The translations under genes and the position numbers were made by a program. A stretch of DNA of 64,000 nt from CAWACP01 sp963780655 (lineage in GTDB: Bacteria; Acidobacteriota; Terriglobia; Bryobacterales; Bryobacteraceae), in assembly GCA_963780655.1 (NCBI GenBank), contig CAWACP010000001.1, forward strand, positions 1 to 64,000, given 5' to 3'. This document shows, one piece after another, positions 36,806 through 44,137 of this stretch. Position 1 is the first letter of the stretch. Each line of letters starts with the position of its first letter. Below the pieces are notes generated by a model, which searched no databases, was not told the DNA's origin, and saw nothing but the letters and a program-made list of their open reading frames with translations.

Positions 36806-39800
36806 GGCGCCGCGACTTCCTCGCGGCGTGTGCCGCCGCGGGGTTCCTGAAGCCGCCACGCGCGCACGCGGCATCGCCATTCCCGGTGAAGTTCCGTCTG
36901 AATCCGCCGTACGCCTCCCTCCTTCGCTTTGCCGAGCCCGGACTTGATGAGTTTCCCGGCGAGAAGACCGCTCAGGAGATCGAGGCGCGGCTGCTTGCGG
37001 CACTGGAAGGTGAGCGTTTGCCCGTTGCTCCGGGATGTGTAAGCATACCGCCCGCAGCGCGGGCGTGGCGCGACATTGCCCCGGATGTTTCGGCGGCCAT
37101 CTACGATACTCAGCCAGCCGATCTGACAGCGGCCTGGAATAGCTGGCGTAAATCGTTGGGCTCCGTTCGGCGGGCGCGCTTCTACTCGCTGCCGGGCGAG
37201 GTGATCCGATACGAGATCGCCAGCGTCAGCAGTGGCCGTCTGGAATATCGCATTGGATCGTGGAAACAGTCGTGGCGAGATGGCCGGCTGACGCGCTTCG
37301 AGCCGATCGAAGAGACGCTCACGCACGCCGAGAAACCCTGGTTCCGCGACGTTACCTCTACGGCGTTCATGGGCGCGCCTTCGTTCCGCGAGCAGCTCAC
37401 CCGTGGTACGCCATACTGGCGCGCGCACCTCGACCCGGCGTGCGGCATCGACCTCTATGGTGAAAACGGCATAGCAGTCGCCGACATCGACAGCGACGGT
37501 CTGGACGAAGTCTACGTGTGCCAGACGGGTGGCCTGCCGAATCGCATGTACAAGAACGATGGACGTGGCCATTTTCGCGATATCACCGCTGACACCGGGC
37601 TCGGCATCCTTGACAACACCAGCAGCGCGCTTTTCGTGGACCTGCGCAATTCAGGCTGTCAGGATGCGGTCATCCTGCGTTCTTCAGGACCAGCGCTGTT
37701 TCTGAACGACGGAAAGGGCCGGTTCACGCCTGTGCCGGACGCGTTCCGTTTCGCGTCCGCGCCGCAGGGAACGTTCACCAGCATCGCCGCCGCGGACTTC
37801 GATCGTGACGGCCGGCTGGACCTTTATCTTTGCTGCTATTTCTATTTCCAGAGCGAAGCGCAGTACCGCTACCCTGTCCCCTATCACGACGCGCGGAATG
37901 GCCCGCCGAACTACTTGTTCCGGAACCGCCTCGATCAGAGCCCCGGGTATTTCGAAGACGTCACCAAAGAAACCGGAATGGACCACAACAACGACCGGTT
38001 CAGTTTCGCGGCCACCTGGTGCGACTACAACAACGACGGCTGGCCCGACCTGTACGTGATCAACGATTTCGGCCGGAAGAATCTTTACCGCAACACCAAT
38101 GGGCATTTCCGCGATGTCGCCGAGGAGGCCGGCGTGCACGACACGGGTCCGGGGATGAGCGGCGCCTGGCTCGACTACGACGGCGACGGGCGGCCCGACC
38201 TGCTCATCTCCAACATGTGGACCGCCTGCGGACAGCGCGTCACCAGCGACCCGGCATTTGCGCCGGTTGCGCAGGACCATTCACTGGCCCAGGAATACTG
38301 GCGGATGGTGAAAGGCAACTCCCTCTATCGGAACAATGGCGACGGATCGTTCACCTACACAGGAGATTCCGAAGGCGTGGAAATGGGCCACTGGTCCTGG
38401 AGTTGCGACGGCTGCGACCTGGATAACGATGGCCGGCCGGAAATCCACATCGCCTGCGGCATGCTGACCAACAACAGCTCCGCGGATTTGATGAGTTACT
38501 TCTATCGCCAGGTGGTGGCGAAATCGCCAGTGAAGTTTCAGCCGGCCCCGGCGTACGAGAACGGCTGGAACGCCATTAATCAATTGATCAGGCAGGATTA
38601 TAGCTGGTCAGGACGTGAAGCGAACGTCGTGTATGCGCGCCGGGGGAACCGGTTCTACGATTTCTCGGGCGTGAGCGGGCTCGATCTGGCGGAAGACAGC
38701 CGCGCATTCGCTTTCACCGATATCGACTGCGACGGCAATATCGATATTATTCTGAAAAGCCGCATGGGACCGCAGGTGCGCATTTTTCAGAATGATTGCG
38801 CGCGTGGCCGGAAAGCCCTCGTTTTATCTCTCCGGGGCACGGAATCCAATCGCGATGGCATCGGCGCGCGGGTGGAGGTGGACGGCCAGGTGAAGTGGCT
38901 GGCGGCGGGCTCCGGCTATATCTCTCAACACACCAAACGGCTCCACTTCGGCCTCGGCGAGCGAGATCGCGCGGATCGGCTGACGATTTACTGGCCTTCC
39001 GGAACCGTCCAGCGCATTTCTGAATTAGCCGCTGGCTTTTCGTACGAAATATCGGAAGATCGCCAGGAATATCGAAAAGAGCCGCTGCGCGAACGCGAGA
39101 ATCTCTCCGCCGGGCCGCCGATCGACGCGGATAATGAGTCACGGCCTTCGATTACCGCATGGCTGATCGAGCCCGTGCCGCTTCCGGAACCACGGCGCGG
39201 ACCGTCGCTCTTCGTGCTGCACGCCGGCGAGGCGCTGCCGCGTCTCGACGTGCCGACCCAGGCCCTCGATCTGCGCACGGCGAGTCCCGACCTTGCCGCG
39301 GCGTACGCTGTCTTCCGCCGCTACCTGTTCGACTATCGCGTGGACCTGGCGACCCCGCTGTGGCTGCTTCTCGACACGGCGGGAAGGGCGCGGAAGATAT
39401 ACGCCGCGGCTCCGGATGGAACCACCGCGGAGGCCGATGTAAGGTCGGCCGACGGCCCCGTCCCCGATCGGCGCGGTCTTCCCTTTGCAGGCGATTATCT
39501 CGGGCATCCCGGCCGTGACTACTACAAGTTCGGTGGAGCGCTGCTCGAGGCCGGCTATCCCGAACAGGCTCTGCCCTATCTGCAGGAGATGCTGCGCCGG
39601 ACCCCCGATAACGCCAAAGCGCTGCTGGCCGTCGGTCGCATTCACCTGCAGGCGCGGCGTCTCGAACAGGCGCGTACGGCGTTGCGCCGGTCAGTGGCGC
39701 TCGATCCGGGCTTGCCCGAAGCATGGAATGAGTTGGGCGGCGTCGAATCGGCGGCCGGCAACCAGACGGAAGCGCTGCGCTGCTATGAAAAGGCTCTCGC

Positions 39801-40266
39801 GCTCGGGCCCGATCTCCCGTGGGCGCTCCAGAATGCCGCGCAGGCTCAGGAAAAGCTCGGCAATGCCGCCGAAGCCGAGCGACTGTATCGTCGCACACTG
39901 TCGGTCGATCCTAAGAACAGCGATGCCGCAAACAGCCTTGGCCTGCTGCTGGCGAAGCAGGGTCATACCGACGAAGCCCGCACGTTGTTCGAGCAGGCCA
40001 TCTCCGTCCGCCGCGACGATGCCGCCGCCATCAACAATCTCGGCGTTCTCTATCTGAACACGGGCCAGACCAACGACGCGATCGCGGCCTTCGAATACGG
40101 CATTCGCGTGGCCCCGGACGAGGATATACTGTACCTGAATCTTGCCAGAGTGAGAGTCCGGATGGGCGACCGCGAGAAGGCGCGGGAAGTGATGAGTGCG
40201 CTGCTGGCGCGCAAGCCAGGCAACTCGGTCGCCGTGAAAGCCCTGAAGGAACTGGAGGCCCCATGA
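36802..40266 (+). CDS. Giant FG-GAP/ASPIC-UnbV protein fused to C-terminal TPR array
   Basis: A 1154-residue exported protein starting at GTG (GTGA overlap with the preceding stop). It has a Tat-like leader RRRDFLAACAAAGFL. Residues about 35-215 are a separate unrecognised N-terminal domain (SWRKSLGSVRRARFYSLPGEVIRYEI). A propeller follows with FG-GAP units (VADIDSDGLDEVYV, ADFDRDGRLDLYL, CDYNNDGWPDLYV, LDYDGDGRPDLLI, CDLDNDGRPEIHI, TDIDCDGNIDIIL), then ASPIC/UnbV (GTESNRDGIGARVEV ... HFGLG ... TIYWPSG) at about 670-740. A linker precedes five or six TPRs (about 925-1154, e.g. TALRRSVALDPGLPEAWNELGG and AERLYRRTLSVDPKNSDAANSLG). The propeller-TPR fusion places both parts seen in separate neighbouring genes in one chain, which supports their physical interaction. 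Confidence 0.88.
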   Translation: MRRRDFLAACAAAGFLKPPRAHAASPFPVKFRLNPPYASLLRFAEPGLDEFPGEKTAQEIEARLLAALEGERLPVAPGCVSIPPAARAWRDIAPDVSAAIYDTQPADLTAAWNSWRKSLGSVRRARFYSLPGEVIRYEIASVSSGRLEYRIGSWKQSWRDGRLTRFEPIEETLTHAEKPWFRDVTSTAFMGAPSFREQLTRGTPYWRAHLDPACGIDLYGENGIAVADIDSDGLDEVYVCQTGGLPNRMYKNDGRGHFRDITADTGLGILDNTSSALFVDLRNSGCQDAVILRSSGPALFLNDGKGRFTPVPDAFRFASAPQGTFTSIAAADFDRDGRLDLYLCCYFYFQSEAQYRYPVPYHDARNGPPNYLFRNRLDQSPGYFEDVTKETGMDHNNDRFSFAATWCDYNNDGWPDLYVINDFGRKNLYRNTNGHFRDVAEEAGVHDTGPGMSGAWLDYDGDGRPDLLISNMWTACGQRVTSDPAFAPVAQDHSLAQEYWRMVKGNSLYRNNGDGSFTYTGDSEGVEMGHWSWSCDGCDLDNDGRPEIHIACGMLTNNSSADLMSYFYRQVVAKSPVKFQPAPAYENGWNAINQLIRQDYSWSGREANVVYARRGNRFYDFSGVSGLDLAEDSRAFAFTDIDCDGNIDIILKSRMGPQVRIFQNDCARGRKALVLSLRGTESNRDGIGARVEVDGQVKWLAAGSGYISQHTKRLHFGLGERDRADRLTIYWPSGTVQRISELAAGFSYEISEDRQEYRKEPLRERENLSAGPPIDADNESRPSITAWLIEPVPLPEPRRGPSLFVLHAGEALPRLDVPTQALDLRTASPDLAAAYAVFRRYLFDYRVDLATPLWLLLDTAGRARKIYAAAPDGTTAEADVRSADGPVPDRRGLPFAGDYLGHPGRDYYKFGGALLEAGYPEQALPYLQEMLRRTPDNAKALLAVGRIHLQARRLEQARTALRRSVALDPGLPEAWNELGGVESAAGNQTEALRCYEKALALGPDLPWALQNAAQAQEKLGNAAEAERLYRRTLSVDPKNSDAANSLGLLLAKQGHTDEARTLFEQAISVRRDDAAAINNLGVLYLNTGQTNDAIAAFEYGIRVAPDEDILYLNLARVRVRMGDREKAREVMSALLARKPGNSVAVKALKELEAP

Positions 40267-40502
40267 TCCCTCTCGTGTGTCTTCTGCTGGCCGCGTCGAG
40301 CGGCGAAATAGAGCGGCTCACCGCGGAGATTGCCGCGTCCGGGCAGGCCGTGGAGCTTGCGATACCGCCTTCAGAGCGTGTGAATCCACGTCCACAGATT
40401 GCGCCGGGAGCGCCGCCCCTCTTGTCGTTCCGTTACTACGAAGGTCAGAAGAGGCATCGATTCAATGATACGGACCTGGTTCTGGACGATGCCGGCCACT
40501 GA
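40263..40502 (+). CDS. Small hypothetical protein coupled to the FG-GAP/TPR fusion
   Basis: 79 residues; its ATG overlaps the preceding stop (ATGA). The N-terminus is hydrophobic (MIPLVCLLLAASSG), resembling a short export signal, and the rest is polar with a proline-rich middle (SERVNPRPQIAPGAPP) and RYYEGQKRHRFNDTDLVLDD. I recognise no family. The coupled start argues that it is real; alternatively it is the remnant of a longer gene cut short near 40502. Confidence 0.45.
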   Translation: MIPLVCLLLAASSGEIERLTAEIAASGQAVELAIPPSERVNPRPQIAPGAPPLLSFRYYEGQKRHRFNDTDLVLDDAGH

Positions 40503-40569
40503 GTACACGGTTTCGGAACTGAGCCACGACCGTGAGGGAGTGGTTGGGCCTGGCTGCGTTGGCGAACGT

Positions 40570-41616
40570 ATGAAGCGGCATGCTCAGGTGCTTTGTGGAG
40601 CAGGCGTTTTCGCCTGCTTGCTGTTTCCCCTCTTCGCCGCCGATTCGCCGCTCCAACGCGGCGTGGCTGACTTCCAGAAGGGCCGCTACAGCGTCGCCGC
40701 ACAGGAATTGCAGCAAGCGCTCGCCGCCGATCCGCACGACGAACACGCCCGCGCCTTTCTGGCATTGACCCGCGCCGCTACAGGCCACTGCGCCGAGGCG
40801 ATCCCCGCGTTGACCGCCGCGACCGAATCGTCCGATAAGGACCTCGGCCGCCTCGCCGGTCTGTCGCTCGTCGAGTGCCTGCTCACGAACAACGAAACAG
40901 CGAAGGCCATCTCCGCGTCGATGCGGCTCGAGAGCGCGTATCCGGCGGACGCCGACGTGCTCTACACGGCGGCCCGCGTGCACATGAGGGCCTTCAACGA
41001 CGCCACGCTGCAGATGTTCCGGAAGACGCCTTCGTCGTATCGGGTGAATCAGCTCTCCGGCGAGATTTTCGAGACACAGGGCAAGTTCGCCGAGGCCGCC
41101 GCCGAGTATCGCAAGGCCATCGAGAAGAATCCGCATGCGCTGAACCTGCACTACCGTCTGGGCCGCGCCATTCTGCTCGAATCGCACAACCAGGACGCGC
41201 TCGCTCGCGCCTCGAGGGAATTCGAGGCGGAACTGGCTCTCAATGCCGAGGACGCTGCCGCGGAATTTCAGCTCGGTCAGATTCTGGCTGCCGAGGGACA
41301 GCATGACAACGCGCTGCGAAGGTACGAGAAAGCCCTCTCGCTGAATGCGGATTTCTGCGAGGCGGCCCTTGCCGTCGGCCGGAGCCGCGTGCAGTCGAAG
41401 CAGTATGCCGAGGCCATTCCGCTGCTCGAACATGCGGTCTCTCTGCAGCCCGACAACGAAGCCGCTCATTACAACCTGATGCTGGCCTACCGCAACTCCG
41501 GCCGCATGGACAAAGCGCGTCAGCAGCAGGAGGAACTCAAAAGATTGCAGCAGCCTCCCGAGGGCGAGTTCACCGATTTCCTCAAACGGCTGGGCGACAA
41601 GCCGGCGAACCAATGA
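40570..41616 (+). CDS. Exported TPR-repeat protein with repeat-derived leader
   Basis: About 348 residues from the ATG at 40570; the open frame further upstream overlaps the small ORF and looks non-coding. The leader MKRHAQVLCGAGVFACLLFPLFAADS contains eight residues encoded by the dispersed palindrome. Seven or eight TPRs follow, e.g. SVAAQELQQALAADPHDEHARAFLAL, AAAEYRKAIEKNPHALNLHYRLG, NALRRYEKALSLNADFCEAALAVG and EAIPLLEHAVSLQPDNEAAHYNLM. The stop overlaps the ATG of the FG-GAP gene (ATGA), repeating the TPR-then-FG-GAP coupling seen at 36802. Confidence 0.83.
   Translation: MKRHAQVLCGAGVFACLLFPLFAADSPLQRGVADFQKGRYSVAAQELQQALAADPHDEHARAFLALTRAATGHCAEAIPALTAATESSDKDLGRLAGLSLVECLLTNNETAKAISASMRLESAYPADADVLYTAARVHMRAFNDATLQMFRKTPSSYRVNQLSGEIFETQGKFAEAAAEYRKAIEKNPHALNLHYRLGRAILLESHNQDALARASREFEAELALNAEDAAAEFQLGQILAAEGQHDNALRRYEKALSLNADFCEAALAVGRSRVQSKQYAEAIPLLEHAVSLQPDNEAAHYNLMLAYRNSGRMDKARQQQEELKRLQQPPEGEFTDFLKRLGDKPANQ
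40594..40617. repeat. Dispersed palindrome inside a signal-peptide coding region (second case)
   Basis: TGTGGAGCAGGCG-TTTT-CGCCTGC, encoding C-G-A-G-V-F-A-C at residues 9-16 of the TPR protein, the same frame and position type as at 26761. Confidence 0.8.
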
Positions 41617-43232
41617 AGGCGCTTGCCGTTGCCGCGCTGTTGCTCATGGCGGCGGGCTTCGAGGCCCCGCAGTTTCGCGACATCGCCAAACAGGCCGGCC
41701 TGACTGACTCGTTCCCGAACGGCGGCGAGAAAACGAAGCAGTACATCATCGAAACCACCGGCAGCGGCGTCGCTTTCATCGATTACGACAACGACGGCTA
41801 TCCCGATATTTTCGTCGTGTCCGGCGAGGGCGGTACGAATCGGATGTATCACAACGACCGTAATGGTCATTTCACCGACGTGACGACGCAACTCGGCCTG
41901 ACGTCATCGGGCTGGGGCGAAGGGGTCTGCGCCGGCGATTACGATAACGATGGTTTCACCGACCTGTTCGTCACTTACTGGGGACAGAACAGGTTGTATC
42001 GGAACATCGGCGGCAAGCGTTTCGAGGATGTCACCGCGAAAGCTCGCCTCACTCAGAACCGCACCCGCTACAATACCGGCTGCGCATTTCTCGACTACGA
42101 CGGCGACGGCCATCTGGATCTGTTCGTAGCCAATTATCTGAAATTCGACTTTGCAGTCACGCCCAGGCCCGGGTCGAATCCTTACTGCTGGTACCGCGGC
42201 ATCCCGGTGAACTGCGGTCCGCGCGGGCTCCCGTTCGAAGCGAACATTCTCTATCACAACCGAGGCGACGGGACGTTCGAAGATGTCTCCGAGCGCTCCG
42301 GCATCGCGAAAGCGACCGGCCATTATTCGCTCGCGGTGCTCACCCAGGACGTTAACGACGATGGCCGGCCAGATATCTACGTGGTTGGCGACCAGACGGC
42401 TGCTTCGCTTTTCATCAACCAGGGCGACGGAACGTTTTCCGAGGAAGCCATCATCCGCGGGGTGGCGTTCGACGAGAATGGCCGCGAGCTGTCGGGCATG
42501 GGCCTTGCCTCCGCGGACTACGACGGCAACGGCTTTCTCAGCATCTTTCGCTCGGATTTCTCGGACGAACGCAAGCTCCTCTACCGCAATGCCGGCAACG
42601 GCCAGTTCGACGACGTCACCAGCGCCTCCGGTCTCGCGGGCAACACCGGGTTCGTGAGCTGGGGCTGCGCATTTTTCGATTTCGACAACGATGGCTGGAG
42701 GGACCTGGTCATCGTGAACGGCCACGTCTATCCGGAGGTCGACCGCCTGCATATCGACATTCACTCGCGTGAGCGCGCCATTTTGTATCGCAACATCGGC
42801 AACGGCAGGTTCGAAGATATTTCGGAAGCGGCGGGGCCAGCAGTGCTCGCGCCCCATTGTTCGCGCGGGCTCGCCGTTGGCGACATCGATAACGACGGCA
42901 CGCTGGAAGTGCTGGTCAACAATCAGAACGAACCGCCGTCGTTATGGAAACAAACCAGGCGCGCTGCGGGGCATTGGCTCCTGCTGAAGCTGGTGGGAAC
43001 GAAGTCGAATCGCAGCGCGATCGGCGCGCGAGTGCTGGTTTTGGCCGGCGGCCACAATCAACCTGACGAGGTGCGCAGTGGCGGCAGCTATTTGTCACAG
43101 AATGATCTGCGCCTGCACTTCGGCCTTGGCGCCGCCACCCACGCCGACCGGATTGAAGTGCGCTGGCCATCGGGTCAGCGGAGCACGCTGAAAGACGTCG
43201 CGGCCGATCGAGTCGTCACGATCCAGGAATAG
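41613..43232 (+). CDS. Secreted FG-GAP repeat protein with ASPIC/UnbV domain
   Basis: 539 residues. Leader MKALAVAALLLMAAGFEAP, then QFRDIAKQAGLTDSF and a propeller with IDYDNDGYPDIFV, GDYDNDGFTDLFV, LDYDGDGHLDLFV, DVNDDGRPDIYV, ADYDGNGFLSIF (one imperfect loop), FDFDNDGWRDLVI and GDIDNDGTLEVLV. C-terminal ASPIC/UnbV: GTKSNRSAIGARVLV, SYLSQNDLRLHFGLG, EVRWPSGQRSTL. The architecture is the same as 26752-28422 and the middle of 36802-40266. It is the last gene of the coupled TPR/FG-GAP train. Confidence 0.9.
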   Translation: MKALAVAALLLMAAGFEAPQFRDIAKQAGLTDSFPNGGEKTKQYIIETTGSGVAFIDYDNDGYPDIFVVSGEGGTNRMYHNDRNGHFTDVTTQLGLTSSGWGEGVCAGDYDNDGFTDLFVTYWGQNRLYRNIGGKRFEDVTAKARLTQNRTRYNTGCAFLDYDGDGHLDLFVANYLKFDFAVTPRPGSNPYCWYRGIPVNCGPRGLPFEANILYHNRGDGTFEDVSERSGIAKATGHYSLAVLTQDVNDDGRPDIYVVGDQTAASLFINQGDGTFSEEAIIRGVAFDENGRELSGMGLASADYDGNGFLSIFRSDFSDERKLLYRNAGNGQFDDVTSASGLAGNTGFVSWGCAFFDFDNDGWRDLVIVNGHVYPEVDRLHIDIHSRERAILYRNIGNGRFEDISEAAGPAVLAPHCSRGLAVGDIDNDGTLEVLVNNQNEPPSLWKQTRRAAGHWLLLKLVGTKSNRSAIGARVLVLAGGHNQPDEVRSGGSYLSQNDLRLHFGLGAATHADRIEVRWPSGQRSTLKDVAADRVVTIQE

Positions 43233-43383
43233 CTCGGTGTCTGCGCATGAACAGATGCAGCGCCAGCGGCACTTCGTCGGGATGCGTTGCGCACCAGGTA
43301 ATAATGCGCTCGAACCTGATGGAATCGTCAACGATGGCGCTGATTTCCATCAGTTCGGTTTCGATGATCTCAGGATCTCGCAT
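43216..43383 (-). CDS. Possible small protein, convergent with the FG-GAP gene
   Basis: A 55-residue reading frame (MRDPEIIETELMEISAI ... RFERIITWCATHPDEVPLALHLF ... RAIPGS) whose codon third positions look like those of neighbouring real genes. The frame extends back to 43509 but that part crosses a dispersed palindrome and is probably not coding. It overlaps the FG-GAP gene end by 17 bp. No family recognised; it may be the 3' end of a lost gene. Confidence 0.4.
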   Translation of the reverse strand: MRDPEIIETELMEISAIVDDSIRFERIITWCATHPDEVPLALHLFMRRHRAIPGS

Positions 43384-43416
43384 AGCGGCATGCAGGCGAT
43401 CGACAGTTGACGGCAA

Positions 43417-43456
43417 CAGTAGAGTAGGCCTTTGGCCTGCGCAGTTCCTTTCTTCA
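43417..43456. repeat. Dispersed palindrome CAGTAGAGTAGGCC-TTT-GGCCTGCGC
   Basis: Perfect AGGCC/GGCCT stem with the same outer flanks (CAGTAGAGT, GCGCAGTTCCTTTCTTCAG) as 29515 and 35686. Otherwise the 43384-43472 gap is empty. Confidence 0.75.
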
Positions 43457-43472
43457 GCATACCGGCTCCAGC

Positions 43473-44000
43473 ATGGCACACATCGGGCGACAATGTAGTT
43501 TGAAACCACCGATCGTTCCGCTCGACAGGATTACCTCGCTGGAGCCCGTCTGCCTGCGTTTGACCGTTCCCGATGCCTGGCGCGACGACAACGGTCACAT
43601 GAACATGCGCTGGTACCTCGCCATCTTTGACGATGCGGGCGAGGCGCTGCACCAGCGGCTGGGGTTGACGCCTGAATACCACAGCGCGCACCGGACGGGA
43701 ACCGTTGACCTGGAGCATCACATCCATTACCTCGCCGAAGTGATGCCGCTCGACCAGGTGGCAGTCTACGTCCGCTGCGTCGCATACTCCCCGAAGCGGC
43801 TGCACTATCTCCTGTTCATGGTGAATGAAACCAGGGGACGGCTCGCTTCGATTTTCGAGTGCATCAATGCGTTCCTCGACGCGGCCGAGCGGAAAACGGC
43901 TCCGTTTCCGCCTGAGATCGCGGAGAGAATTGCTGAAGCGGTGGCTGCCGGCACAGGCCTCGACTGGCCCCCGCCCGTATGCGGCGTCATGCGCCCGTAA
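43473..44000 (+). CDS. Hotdog-fold acyl-CoA thioesterase-like protein
   Basis: 175 residues with the 4HBT-type start VPDAWRDDNGHMNMRWYLAIFDDAGEALHQRLG; the DNGHMN segment carries the usual active-site Asp of this subfamily, which includes carnitine/betaine-linked thioesterases. The body continues DLEHHIHYLAEVMPLDQVAVYVR and KRLHYLLFMVNETRGRLASIFE as expected for the long central helix and sheet. Cytoplasmic. The start could also be a TTG at 43500 since conserved sequence begins later. It is alone between two repeats, so context says little about its substrate. Confidence 0.78.
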   Translation: MAHIGRQCSLKPPIVPLDRITSLEPVCLRLTVPDAWRDDNGHMNMRWYLAIFDDAGEALHQRLGLTPEYHSAHRTGTVDLEHHIHYLAEVMPLDQVAVYVRCVAYSPKRLHYLLFMVNETRGRLASIFECINAFLDAAERKTAPFPPEIAERIAEAVAAGTGLDWPPPVCGVMRP

Positions 44001-44007
44001 CGTCCCC

Positions 44008-44041
44008 GTGGGGCAGGCCATCGGTGTTCGTGGCCTGCCAC
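44008..44041. repeat. Dispersed palindrome, long-arm type
   Basis: GTGGGGCAGGCCA (44008-44020) and TGGCCTGCCAC (44031-44041) form a hairpin 8 bp after the thioesterase stop. Probably also acts as a 3' end. Confidence 0.7.
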
Positions 44042-44137
44042 TAACTTCGTTGCCGCCCGAAAAAAACTTCGCCGGCTCTGTCGATCCGACCCCTGCTCGC
44101 TCGACTCTATAACGAACGGCTGGATCGAGGCAATGAT

